Made by a program: the position numbers and the translations under genes. From contig DCYB01000001.1 of assembly GCA_002331385.1 (NCBI GenBank), forward strand, positions 496,001 through 560,000: DNA of 64,000 nt, in the 5' to 3' direction. This DNA comes from Comamonadaceae bacterium UBA2121. GTDB lineage: Bacteria > Pseudomonadota > Gammaproteobacteria > Burkholderiales > Burkholderiaceae_C. Below the pieces are notes generated by a model. It saw only the letters and a list, made by a program, of their open reading frames with translations, was not told where the DNA came from and ran no database searches. This document shows, in pieces, positions 7,377-15,211 of the stretch. The number at the start of each line of letters is the position of its first letter. Position 1 is the stretch's first letter.

Positions 7377-8944
7377 ATGCCATTTCAGAAGCCTTTGCTA
7401 ACGCCGAGTTGCTGGAGGAAGTCGACAACCATCGCAACGCTCCGCGCCCCGATCCGGCTTGCCTCTATGGCCTTGTCGGCGAGATCGCCAAGGCAGGCAG
7501 CGAAACGACGGAAGCGAACCCCTACGCTGTTGCGGCCAGTGCTATTGCCTATCTCGCGTGCGCGGTGGGCCGTGGCCCGTACATGCCGATTGGCAACACA
7601 TGGCATCACCCGCGATTTTTCATGCTGCATGTGGGGCGCTCGGGTGAAGGTCGCAAGGGCGATGCTGTCAGCCTCATTAAACGCCTCGCGCATCGGGTTG
7701 GTGAGATGAGCAAGGATCACGCGCCACAGATCCACGCGGGCGGCTTGTCGTCGCGTGAGGGCATGGTGTACTTGATTCACGACGAGTACATGGAAGGCCA
7801 AAACGAGGTGCCCGCAGTGCTGGATAAGCGCTTGCTGGTGATCGAGTCCGAGTTCGTCAACGTACTCAGCCAGGCGAAGCGCGACGGCAATACTCTGTCG
7901 GCAGCACTCCGTGACTGCTGGGATGGAGTCTCACTGAAACCAGCCACAAAAACCAATCGCATGTGGGCCACGAACCCGCACGTCAATTTGCTTTGCGCCA
8001 TCACCAAAAATGAACTGGTTTCGAGCATGGCATCGCGTGATCTGACCAACGGGTTCGCCAATCGGTTTCTGTTCTATTGGGCGGAGCGCTCGCGTCTGCT
8101 TCCATTCCCAAAGGCCACACCGAAGGAGGAAGTGGACAGGCTCGCGGGCAAGGTGATCGACGTGCTCAAGTTCTGCGAGGCCGAGCGCTGGGCCGAGAAC
8201 GACATGCTGCGCGTGGAGCTGTCACCAGCAGCGGTAACACGCTGGGCCAACCTCTACAAAGGCGAATTGAACGACCGTTCTCATGGCGAGCGCATCAATG
8301 CCCTGATCGAGCGCCGCGCCCCCATGCTGCTGCGCTTGGCAATGCTGTTCGCACTGACCGACTGCGTGAAGGTGGTGGATGTGCATCACATCGATGCGGC
8401 CTTGGCTTGGATTCGCTACAGCACCGAGTCAGTGAAGTTCATTTTCGGTAGTGCTGCTGATGAGGCTGAAGTCGCTGAGGTGAACGCCAAGGCCAGCAAG
8501 ATCATTCAATTCATCACGCATAACAAGCGCGTGACACGTTGGCAGATCAGCAGTGAATGCTTCAAAGGCCACGCATCGAAGGATCGTTTGGATGCTGCCT
8601 TGGATGAGTTGTTGAGCGCCAATCCGCCGCGCATTGTGGTGGAGGACGTGCGATCCGGGAAAGGCCGCCCAACAAAATTCTATGAACTGCCTGCGAAGAA
8701 AGCGAAGTATGCGAAGAATGGGGCTGCAAGCGGCCTAGCGCTTGATTTTGAACCTCGCGAAGTAAGCGAAGTAACTCAAAACGGCGAAGTAAGTCCCGAG
8801 GGGAATACTTCGCAACTTCGCATACTTCGCGAAGTTAAAAAACCGTCGGAAAGCCGCGCCAGTGTTGATTCTTCGCTTACTTCGCATACTTCGCAGCATC
8901 AAATTGAAAAGGCTGATGACGTTGCACCGGAGGAAGAGTTCTGA
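7373..8944 (+). CDS. DUF3987-family replication protein (helicase-like)
   Basis: A 523-residue DUF3987 protein, a family of P-loop proteins paired with Toprim primases in satellites and plasmids. The N-terminal half contains a degenerate Walker A region (GRSGEGRKGD, near residue 88) and a conserved LLVIESEF strand that resembles Walker B. The motif KNELVSSMASRDLTNGFANRFL is characteristic of the family. The C-terminal 90 residues hold a winged-helix-like segment (WQISSECFKGHASKDRL) and then low-complexity sequence that coincides with a cluster of 8-bp repeats in the DNA (8702-8894). Its start overlaps the primase stop by ATGA. Confidence 0.85.
   Translation: MNAISEAFANAELLEEVDNHRNAPRPDPACLYGLVGEIAKAGSETTEANPYAVAASAIAYLACAVGRGPYMPIGNTWHHPRFFMLHVGRSGEGRKGDAVSLIKRLAHRVGEMSKDHAPQIHAGGLSSREGMVYLIHDEYMEGQNEVPAVLDKRLLVIESEFVNVLSQAKRDGNTLSAALRDCWDGVSLKPATKTNRMWATNPHVNLLCAITKNELVSSMASRDLTNGFANRFLFYWAERSRLLPFPKATPKEEVDRLAGKVIDVLKFCEAERWAENDMLRVELSPAAVTRWANLYKGELNDRSHGERINALIERRAPMLLRLAMLFALTDCVKVVDVHHIDAALAWIRYSTESVKFIFGSAADEAEVAEVNAKASKIIQFITHNKRVTRWQISSECFKGHASKDRLDAALDELLSANPPRIVVEDVRSGKGRPTKFYELPAKKAKYAKNGAASGLALDFEPREVSEVTQNGEVSPEGNTSQLRILREVKKPSESRASVDSSLTSHTSQHQIEKADDVAPEEEF
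8693..8894. repeat. Iteron-like cluster of GCGAAGTA, candidate replication origin
   Basis: Exact GCGAAGTA occurs at 8702, 8757, 8766 and 8784, and its inverse TACTTCGC at 8806, 8823, 8878 and 8887. Degenerate copies lie at 8693, 8711, 8814 and 8829. Eight exact 8-mers in 193 bases, four in one orientation and then four in the other, are not explained by codon use. The cluster sits in the 3' end of the helicase gene. Confidence 0.6.
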
Positions 8945-9312
8945 TGATCGCCGCCGCCGTTTTGGAAACACTCCGCGATGTCGGCTTGCATCTGGACTTG
9001 ACCCCGGAACACACGATCAAGGTCAAGCCTGCAACGCTGCTGAACGACGAACTGCGCACGCTGATCCGCAGCCACAAAGACGAGCTTGCGAAGCTGCTGG
9101 AAGCCGAGATTGACGCACATGAGCGCGGCCTCGATTTCTGGAAGAAACAGACCCGCTGGCGTGAACGATCAACCGCCTATTACCTGCATCACTTCGGCTG
9201 CGCTGATTGCATCGCTGCTGGCCGTGGTGCTGCGTATGGCGAGCGCTGCGCCGTTGGTGCGGGGCTGTGGGCGGCGTACCAAGACGCCAGCAAGTCAAAA
9301 CACTTGAACTAA
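8944..9312 (+). CDS. Hypothetical satellite protein with TubC-docking-like N-terminus, 122 aa
   Basis: The ATG overlaps the helicase TGA (TGATG), giving translational coupling. The first 55 residues (LRDVGLHLDLTPEHTIKVKP...LRTLIRSHKDELAKLL) resemble the TubC N-terminal docking fold seen in small proteins next to DUF3987 genes. The C-terminal half contains HHFGCADCIAAGRG, a CxxC-type motif that might bind metal. The function is unknown; its conserved position next to the replication protein suggests a replication accessory role. The TubC resemblance is from memory of the pattern and was not searched. Confidence 0.65.
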   Translation: MIAAAVLETLRDVGLHLDLTPEHTIKVKPATLLNDELRTLIRSHKDELAKLLEAEIDAHERGLDFWKKQTRWRERSTAYYLHHFGCADCIAAGRGAAYGERCAVGAGLWAAYQDASKSKHLN

Positions 9313-9539
9313 ACCGCCCTGTCATGGGCAGTTAGATTCGCTCGCCCATGATGGTTGCAATAACTGCCATGAAAGTTGCAATAAATGCCACACAAACCGA
9401 ATTTACCTATACAATCCCCCGCAGTGCTTGAGCTTGCGGGATGCGGCTCAACGCCACTTCATCAGCAGCGCGGGATGCCTGCCGAAGTCGATTCAGTGCC
9501 ATTTATGGCGCTGGCATTTGCTTTCGGAAACGGATTCCT
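9313..9539 (+). other. Intergenic region before the capsid module
   Basis: 227 bases without a gene. It contains GTTGCAATAA and GTTGCAATAAATGCC in near tandem (9353-9384) and a TATACAAT element at 9409-9416 that could be a -10 box for the protease-capsid genes. No convincing terminator is seen. Confidence 0.4.
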
Positions 9540-10184
9540 ATGACACTGCACCATTCCCTCCCTTTACTTGAAGTTCGCTCGCAGGCTCAGGGCCTGATTG
9601 AAGGCTACGCGTCCGTCTTTGGCGGTATCGACAGCTACGGCGACAGCATCGTCCAAGGTGCGTTCTCTTCATCGCTTGCGAAGCACAAGGCCGACAGGAC
9701 CGCCCCGGTCATGCTCTGGTCGCACAAGGCTGATCAACCAATTGGCCGTTGGCTCTCATTCGCAGAGGACAGCAGAGGATTGAATGTGTCGGGTCAGGTC
9801 AATCTGAAAACCGAAGCTGGGCGCGAAGCCTTCGAGCATCTGCGCGCAGGTGATCTCAATGGCTTGTCTATCGGCTATCGCGTTCCTTCTGGCGGCTCTG
9901 AATATCAGTCCGGCATCAACTACCTCAAGCAGATTGAACTGCATGAAATTTCGGTGGTTGCAGTGCCTGCTGATTCGAGCGCACGCATCAGCGCAATCAA
10001 GTCGCAACTTACCAAGCCCGCCACATTACGGGGCATGGAGGAAGCACTTGAATCCATCGGGTTCACAAGGCGTGAGGCCCGAAACATCGCCTCGAAAGGA
10101 TTTGCCGGACTTGGCATTCCTGACGACTCCCAAGAAATCATCGCTGCGATCAAAGCAGCAACCCTCAAATTTGAAAGTAACTGA
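9540..10184 (+). CDS. HK97-family prohead protease
   Basis: A 214-residue U35-family serine protease that would mature the capsid. The hallmarks are GYASVFGGIDSYGDSIVQGAF at the N-terminus, the catalytic His in LWSHKADQPIG, the catalytic Ser in LNGLSIGYR, and the strand HEISVVAVPADSSARI. The C-terminal 50 residues (SIGFTRREARNIASKGFAGL) are a commonly seen extension. The frame is open from 9441, but the ATG at 9540 with GGAAACGGA upstream matches family length. It lies directly before the capsid gene, as in tailed phages. Confidence 0.9.
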   Translation: MTLHHSLPLLEVRSQAQGLIEGYASVFGGIDSYGDSIVQGAFSSSLAKHKADRTAPVMLWSHKADQPIGRWLSFAEDSRGLNVSGQVNLKTEAGREAFEHLRAGDLNGLSIGYRVPSGGSEYQSGINYLKQIELHEISVVAVPADSSARISAIKSQLTKPATLRGMEEALESIGFTRREARNIASKGFAGLGIPDDSQEIIAAIKAATLKFESN

Positions 10185-10185
10185 C

Positions 10186-11325
10186 ATGAACATGACTGAT
10201 CTGCAACCCGTTATCTCGCAATTTACCGAAGCTGCGAACAAGAAAATTGATGCTGCTATGGCAGAGGTTAAGTCTGTGCAAGAGGAGCAGAAAAAGGCCA
10301 CGGCCCGTCTGTTCGATCTGGAGCAGAATGCCCCTCGAACTGGCAATCTTCTGGATGCGCAAAGCTTTGGAGATTCAACGAGCGCAAACTTGGGTCACAC
10401 TCTCGTTAAATCGCTCGACATTGACGGCCTGCGTAGCAATGTGAGCAAGTCCACCCGCGCCGGTCTGCAAGGCTTCTTCGGACAGAAGGCTACGGTAACG
10501 AGCGCAAGCGTCCCCATGCAGGCACAGCGCGATCCGGTGATCTATGGCCCACTCGCACGACCTATCAGCGTGCGTGATTTGCTCAACGTCACCACTACTG
10601 CGGCAGGTGCCATCGAGTATGTGCGCGGCTCCCGTACTGGCGCTGCCGGTATCCAAGCAGCAGAAGGCGACGCCAAAGCAGAACTGGCAATGGGCTGGTC
10701 ACTCCAAACCGCACAGGTTCGCACCATTGCGTGCTGGATTCCCGCATCGCGTCAGGTGCTGGACGATGCAGTGGAATTGGCTGGCTACATTGATCTGGAG
10801 TTGCGAGATGCCCTGCGCCTGACGGAAGATTCGCAACTCTTGGTAGGCGATGGCACAGGCTCCAACGTTCAAGGTCTGATGACTATGGCCACTGCATACA
10901 ACCGAGCGCAGGCAGGCGACAAGGCTAACGACACCATGCGCCGCGCAGTGACACAGATTCAGCTTGCCCGAGGTGTGGCATCCGGCATCGTCATCAACCC
11001 GGTTGCACTGGAGCGCCTGGAGCTGGAGAAGGACGGTGAAGGCCGCTACCTGTCCACCTTCGCGGTGACTGACTCCAATGGTCGCACTGTCGCGTGGCGT
11101 GTGCCGGTGGTTGTCTCGGATGCAATGGCTGAGAACGGCTTCCTTGTTGGCGACTTCACCCGCGCTGCCAAGCTCTACGACCGTCAGGAAGCGACTGTGG
11201 AAGTGGCAACTCAACACGCCGATTTCTTCACCCGCAATCTGGTGGCGATCCTTGCCGAGGAACGCGTAGCACTTGCCATCATGCGTCCTGATTTGCTGGT
11301 GGCTGGTGAGTTTGCAGCGCCCTAA
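10186..11325 (+). CDS. HK97-fold phage major capsid protein
   Basis: A 379-residue major capsid protein. The N-terminal 60 residues form a helical, charged scaffold-like delta domain (KIDAAMAEVKSVQEEQKKATARLFDLE). The HK97 core follows, with IPASRQVLDDAVELAGYIDLELRDALRLTEDSQLLVGDG, IVINPVALERLELEKD and the C-terminal FFTRNLVAILAEERVALAIMRP. The ATG at 10186 is preferred because an upstream in-frame start (9850) would overlap the protease. No portal, large terminase or tail gene follows, so the element either supplies its own shell to a helper phage or is degraded. Confidence 0.92.
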   Translation: MNMTDLQPVISQFTEAANKKIDAAMAEVKSVQEEQKKATARLFDLEQNAPRTGNLLDAQSFGDSTSANLGHTLVKSLDIDGLRSNVSKSTRAGLQGFFGQKATVTSASVPMQAQRDPVIYGPLARPISVRDLLNVTTTAAGAIEYVRGSRTGAAGIQAAEGDAKAELAMGWSLQTAQVRTIACWIPASRQVLDDAVELAGYIDLELRDALRLTEDSQLLVGDGTGSNVQGLMTMATAYNRAQAGDKANDTMRRAVTQIQLARGVASGIVINPVALERLELEKDGEGRYLSTFAVTDSNGRTVAWRVPVVVSDAMAENGFLVGDFTRAAKLYDRQEATVEVATQHADFFTRNLVAILAEERVALAIMRPDLLVAGEFAAP

Positions 11326-11750
11326 GAAACACCGTACCGGGCGGTGATAAGTCCCCGGTAGTGGATCAGTCGGTTAGTGCCACTCCAGACAAAACCCCGA
11401 CAGCCTGCGGCCAGTAGAGATTTGCTGGCGTGGCAGGCACAGACCCCGCATGGTTCGCCCAGCGGGGCTTTGTCGTTGTGATCGAAAGATTGCGAAACCA
11501 ATTCACTCACCGACCGCCCTGCATCGTTCTTTGAATTGCTTGTTGCAAAAAAACAGGCCATTGCAGGGGCGCATGTCGCGGGACTGGCGATGTGCAGGCC
11601 GAGCATGGATCGTCCAACCTGCGCTGATCTGACACGAGGACGAGGCATCAACAGGGGTGGGGTGGTCGAAAGTCTGGAGGGTCGAACCGCTGGAAACCCC
11701 GCCGTTCCGCACGCGCAGAAAATTTCCCCCATACAGAAAAGAATCAGCAA
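11326..11750 (+). other. Structured non-coding stretch between capsid and TerS-like gene
   Basis: 425 bases with no believable gene. TACCGGG (11335-11341) pairs with CCCGGTA (11354-11360), and CCCCGC (11444-11449) pairs with GCGGGG (11462-11467) followed by CTTTGT, a possible terminator. The segment just before the TerS-like start (CGCACGCGCAGAAAATTTCC, 11707-11726) is where cos sites lie in HK97-like phages, so it is a cos candidate without proof. Confidence 0.4.
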
Positions 11751-11975
11751 ATGGCAGGTGTAAAAGGTCGCAGTGGAGGCCCAAGAGCTAACTCAGGTGG
11801 AGCACGTCCGGGTGCAGGCAGGCCGCTGGGCAGTCGAAACAAGCCGGTGCTGCTGCCGGGTGATCTGCCGGTGACGGAAGATCCGAAGGCGTGGCTCATG
11901 GCGCTGATGAACCATCCTGACGTGCCGATCCGCAGGCGTGTCACAGCCGCCAAGGTGCTGCTGGCGTACTGCTGA
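11751..11975 (+). CDS. Truncated terminase small subunit-like protein, 74 aa
   Basis: The N-terminal KGRSGGPRANSGGARPGAGRP signature is that of small-terminase-like phage proteins, where the basic Gly/Arg-rich leader precedes a helix-turn-helix. The second half (EDPKAWLMALMNHPDVPIRRRVTAAKVLLAY) matches the start of the family core, but translation stops at residue 74 where longer homologues continue. It is probably a C-terminally truncated gene or a minimal satellite version for cos recognition. No strong ribosome site is seen. It stands alone, without a large terminase. Confidence 0.6.
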   Translation: MAGVKGRSGGPRANSGGARPGAGRPLGSRNKPVLLPGDLPVTEDPKAWLMALMNHPDVPIRRRVTAAKVLLAYC

Positions 11976-12101
11976 TTCTTGTTAAAGCTGCTGGGCAGGA
12001 TCGGTTTGGGACACAGATTGACGGGTCAACGTCCTACTCTTGTGCAAAGCTGTCACGCGCAAAATCTGAAGTGGCCATTTCGGCTGTACAAAGAGGAAAT
12101 C

Positions 12102-12701
12102 ATGCAACCCACGAAACAAGACAATGCGCTGGAGCAGGCGATCCAAATCTTGACTGCCGATCATGACAAGGTCCGGCTGCTCTTCCGGGAATATAAAAAG
12201 TTAATGGATCTCGATGCCGATGCGAGTCAACGTGGCCCGGTCGCTGCCAAGATTTGCCAAGAGCTGACAGCCCACGCTGAGCTTGAAGAGCAGATTTTCT
12301 ATCCTGCCGCACGAAAAGCCATATCGGAAGATGCTGAAGAGTGTATGGATCATGCTGACGTTGAGCATCAGTCACTCAAACGTCTCATCGCCGACATTGA
12401 AGGAAGCCACCCTGATGATGAACATTTCGATGCCAACGTCCATGTGCTGCAAGAGTACGTAGCGCACCATGTGGAAGAGGAGGAAAACGATATGTTCGAG
12501 GAACTCCGTCACGCTGAGCCAAAGATGGATAGCGTGCTGAAGAAGATGCAAGAGGCGGTTTCCAAGCGCACCGAGAAGCCAAACCCATTCAAGGACAAAT
12601 CTCCCAAGAATGCAGGAGATGCAAGGCAGTCCAAGGCTGCTGCAAGAAAACAGGTGAGAACTTCAGGTTCGCAAAAGAAGCCCGCTGCAGCTGACAAATA
12701 G
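12102..12701 (+). CDS. Hemerythrin HHE-domain protein (satellite cargo)
   Basis: A 199-residue protein with a hemerythrin-like four-helix bundle: LTADHDKVRLLFREY, HAELEEQIFYPAAR, DHADVEHQSLKRLI and YVAHHVEEEENDMFEEL supply the His/Glu di-iron ligands. The C-terminal 50 residues are a Lys/Ala-rich basic tail that may bind DNA. Family members are linked to oxygen, nitric oxide or oxidative-stress handling. AGAGGA lies five bases before the ATG, which is preferred over longer starts. It is inside the satellite's proposed right end (arm motif at 12931), so it is probably cargo. Confidence 0.88.
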   Translation: MQPTKQDNALEQAIQILTADHDKVRLLFREYKKLMDLDADASQRGPVAAKICQELTAHAELEEQIFYPAARKAISEDAEECMDHADVEHQSLKRLIADIEGSHPDDEHFDANVHVLQEYVAHHVEEEENDMFEELRHAEPKMDSVLKKMQEAVSKRTEKPNPFKDKSPKNAGDARQSKAAARKQVRTSGSQKKPAAADK

Positions 12702-13203
12702 ATTGCACCATCGAGACACCCGATTCGGGGTTCTCGGGAGCACTGCCGAAAAGTGGACTGTCCCAACTGCACAACCTGTGCAACGACCTGGACACCCGAA
12801 GCGGGAGCCGAGAACACCGGTTCGGTGTTGTAGACACCCAAAACAGGGGCCTGCCCTTCCGCGTGTGAAACGCCGAAGCGCCCTACACTTCACAAGCCCT
12901 GGCTGGGGTCATTTTTCATTTTGTCGGTATTTTTGACGGTACTTTTCATACCAACATTTTTCAAACCGCCTATTTACGCCACATTCAGCGTGAAATATTA
13001 GCCCCTCTGGGGGCCAAACACTCACTCGCGGCTAGATGAAAGAATTCACGCGAGATTTTGATTTCACAGCTCCTCCTTTTGACTACCCAATTTCGCCGGG
13101 AAATTGAGCGCGATTCAGTTCGATAAAGGCATTTCAGGTCAGCGCCTGCGCAAGCGCGAGAACCCAAACAGATTTACTACCGAGGCGAGCGCGATTCCCA
13201 CCA
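12702..13203. other. Right-end region of the satellite with arm motif and candidate attR
   Basis: No gene is apparent. TTTTGACGGTA at 12931-12941 is the inverse of the left-end TACCGTCAAAA, and GTCGGTAT nearby resembles it. At 13003-13011 CCCTCTGGG repeats the tRNA-Arg 3' end, followed by GGCCAA. CAATTTC/GAAATTG (13088-13106) forms a hairpin. The region is AT-richer than the flanking chromosome up to about 13.1 kb. Confidence 0.5.
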
Positions 13204-13677
13204 TCACGCCTTATTCAACGGGATGTAGTCCAGTGGTAGTGCCGTGGTCCATTTGATCTGCTCCATGGCAAAGCTGGATGACACGCCGGACAGGTCGATG
13301 CCTTTTACCAGGCGTTTGTAGACGGCGTCGTAACTGCTGACGTCAGGCACCACCACGCGCAGCAGGTAGTCGATGTCGCCGCTCATGCGGTAGAACTCGA
13401 CGATTTCGGGGATGTCAGCGATGACGCGGGTGAGTTTGCGCATCCACTGGTCGTTGTGTTGCGTGGTGCGGATGGAGACAAACACGGTCACGCCCACGTT
13501 GAGCTTTTGCGGCGAGAGCAAGGCCACGCGGCGTTGTATGTAGCCCTCCTGTTCGAGCTTTTGCAGACGGCGCCAGCACGGTGTGGGAGAGAGGTGCACG
13601 GCATCGCTCAGCTCTTGCAGGGAGAGGCTGGAGTCCTCTTGCAGCATGGATAGTATTTTTATGTCGATGCGATCCAT
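13204..13677 (-). CDS. Lrp/AsnC-family transcriptional regulator
   Basis: A 157-residue regulator. The N-terminal winged helix (IDIKILSMLQEDSSLSLQELSDAVHLSPTPCWRRLQKLEQEGYI) is canonical, and the RAM effector domain follows (VFVSIRTTQHNDQW... MSGDIDYLLRVVVPDVSSYD). It is transcribed divergently from the adjacent PLP enzyme gene across a 142-base AT-rich spacer, so it probably senses an amino acid and controls that gene. Confidence 0.93.
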   Translation of the reverse strand: MDRIDIKILSMLQEDSSLSLQELSDAVHLSPTPCWRRLQKLEQEGYIQRRVALLSPQKLNVGVTVFVSIRTTQHNDQWMRKLTRVIADIPEIVEFYRMSGDIDYLLRVVVPDVSSYDAVYKRLVKGIDLSGVSSSFAMEQIKWTTALPLDYIPLNKA

Positions 13678-13819
13678 GAGAACTTTTTCCTATAAAACGC
13701 TATTTTATTGAAATTTTTTTACCACCATCACTGGCAAAACCGCTCAAATTGAATACCTTTTCCCTGGGCGAATCCCTAGACTTGAGCGCATTAAAGAACC
13801 TCTTCGATTCGCTCATTCA
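13678..13819. promoter_or_regulatory. Divergent promoter region, Lrp regulator/MetC-like gene
   Basis: A 142-base spacer between divergent start codons, with an AT-rich half (13685-13725) next to the regulator start. It should hold both promoters and Lrp sites. I could not pick a single convincing operator. Confidence 0.5.
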
Positions 13820-15028
13820 ATGACTACAACACATCAGGTATCCACGCTGCTTGCCCATGCCGCGCGCCGCCCCGAGCTGCACCACGGCATGGTGAATACG
13901 CCGATTTATCGTGGCTCAACCATCATTTCTACCAGCCTCGATCAGTGGGAGAGCCGCAAGCGCCCGGACAATCCGTATGCCTCCTATGGGCGCTTCGGCA
14001 CGCCAACAACGGGGGCGCTGGAGGAAGTCATCGCGCAGGCGGAAGGCGGCTATCGCTCCATCGTCCTGCCGTCCGGACTGGCGGCCTGCACGCATGCGAT
14101 TTTGGCGCTGGTGAAGACGGGCGACCACGTGTTGCTGCCCGATAGCGTGTACGGACCCACACGCGCTTTTGCCGAGCGTGTGCTGGCGCGCTTTGGCATC
14201 GAGGCGGAGTTCTACGATCCGCTGATCGGTGCGGGCATTGCAGCGCAATTGCGCAGCAACACGCGGGTGGTGTTTGTCGAAGCGCCCGGTTCGGGCACGT
14301 TTGAGATGCAGGACATTCCGGCCATCGCGCAGTCGGCCCACACGGTGGGTGCGTTCGTGGTGATGGACAACACCTGGGCGACGCCGCTGTTCTTCAAGCC
14401 GTTCGAGCATGGTGTGGATGTGTCCGTGCAGGCGGGCACGAAGTACATCGTCGGGCACTCGGATGCGATCCTGGGCGTGGCCACCGCGAACGAGCGGGCC
14501 TGGCCGCTGCTGCAAAAAGGGGTACACGACTTTGGCCAGACGATCGGCCCGGACGATGTGTTCCTTGCCCTGCGCGGCATGCGCACGCTCGCGCTGCGCA
14601 TGCAGCAGCACTGGGCCACGGGCGTGCAATTGGCGCAGATGCTGCACAAGCATCCGCTGGTCGAGCGTGTCATGCACCCTGCCCTTGCGCATGATCCCGG
14701 GCATGCGTTGTGGAAGCGGGATTTCCTTGGCGCGAGCGGTTTGTTCTCGGTCGCGCTGCGTCCTGTGCGCCGCCAAGCGCTGGCGGCTTTCTTCGACAGC
14801 CTGCAATTGTTTGGCATTGGCCTGTCGTGGGGTGGTTACGAAAGTCTGGTGCTGCCCATGGACGCGCCGCGCCGCAACACGCGCACTTGGGATCTGCAAG
14901 GCCCGCTGGTGCGCATCCACGCCGGACTGGAAGATGCGCAGGACTTGGCTGCCGACCTGTGCCAGGCGCTGCATGCCGCAGAGCGCGTGCAGGCGCAGGG
15001 CGAAGTTTTTCTGGCGGCTGCCGAATAG
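13820..15028 (+). CDS. metC: Cystathionine beta-lyase-type PLP enzyme (Cys/Met metabolism family)
   Basis: A 402-residue fold-type I PLP enzyme of the trans-sulfuration family, expected to cleave cystathionine or related thioether amino acids to pyruvate, ammonia and a thiol. Visible signatures are NTPIYRGSTI near residue 26, YGRFGTPTT binding the cofactor phosphate, LPSGLAACTHAI, the Asp in VMDNTWATPLFF that holds the pyridine nitrogen, and K208 in QAGTKYIVGHSD forming the Schiff base. The C-terminal IGLSWGGYESLV is typical of MetC rather than MetB. The divergent Lrp-type regulator suggests amino-acid control. A related gamma-lyase activity cannot be excluded. Confidence 0.85.
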   Translation: MTTTHQVSTLLAHAARRPELHHGMVNTPIYRGSTIISTSLDQWESRKRPDNPYASYGRFGTPTTGALEEVIAQAEGGYRSIVLPSGLAACTHAILALVKTGDHVLLPDSVYGPTRAFAERVLARFGIEAEFYDPLIGAGIAAQLRSNTRVVFVEAPGSGTFEMQDIPAIAQSAHTVGAFVVMDNTWATPLFFKPFEHGVDVSVQAGTKYIVGHSDAILGVATANERAWPLLQKGVHDFGQTIGPDDVFLALRGMRTLALRMQQHWATGVQLAQMLHKHPLVERVMHPALAHDPGHALWKRDFLGASGLFSVALRPVRRQALAAFFDSLQLFGIGLSWGGYESLVLPMDAPRRNTRTWDLQGPLVRIHAGLEDAQDLAADLCQALHAAERVQAQGEVFLAAAE

Positions 15029-15053
15029 TCGGGAAGCGGACCATCCGGCACAT

Positions 15054-15108
15054 GTGCTTGATGAGTGCTTGATAAGTGCTTGATGGGTGCTTGATGGGTG
15101 CTTGAAGG
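15054..15108 (+). repeat. Five tandem 11-bp repeats
   Basis: Units begin at 15054, 15065, 15076, 15087 and 15098, each GTGCTTGATGG or a one- to two-base variant. The last unit continues into GGGCACC, which pairs with GGTGC to make a hairpin. The 11-bp period is close to one DNA helical turn. Confidence 0.85.
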
Positions 15109-15211
15109 GCACCTGAATGCCCCGCCGGCCAGCGGCACGGCGAAATGCCGCCGCTGTCCGACAGCATCCGCGCGCTCGCAGCGCTACAAAGTGCAGGCAA
15201 GGAGGTTTGCC

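Larger units (their letters stand above)
2981..13011. mobile_element. P4-like phage satellite integrated at tRNA-Arg(TCT)
   Basis: The integrase gene lies 180 bases past the 3' end of tRNA-Arg. All genes to about 12.7 kb are satellite-type: AlpA, Toprim primase, DUF3987 helicase, HK97 protease, HK97 capsid, a TerS-like N-terminus and cargo. The left end carries TACCGTCAA repeats at 3097 and 3150, and the right end carries the same motif inverted at 12931-12941, as expected for integrase arm sites. The proposed right att core shares CCCTCTGGG with the tRNA 3' end (2981-2989 and 13003-13011), each followed within four bases by GGCCAA. The right boundary is the weaker part of the call. Confidence 0.7.

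Noticed and set aside
8702..8894. Peptide repeat as the functional unit (YAK, TSH motifs)
   Set aside because: The repeats are exact at DNA level in both orientations and in different phases, giving different peptides; this points to DNA-level function.
11450..11632. Short plus-strand frame between capsid and TerS-like gene
   Set aside because: No ribosome site, no family, and overlaps predicted hairpins.
15054..15108. Possible CRISPR array
   Set aside because: Units are 11 bp, contiguous, without spacers and with no cas genes in the window.
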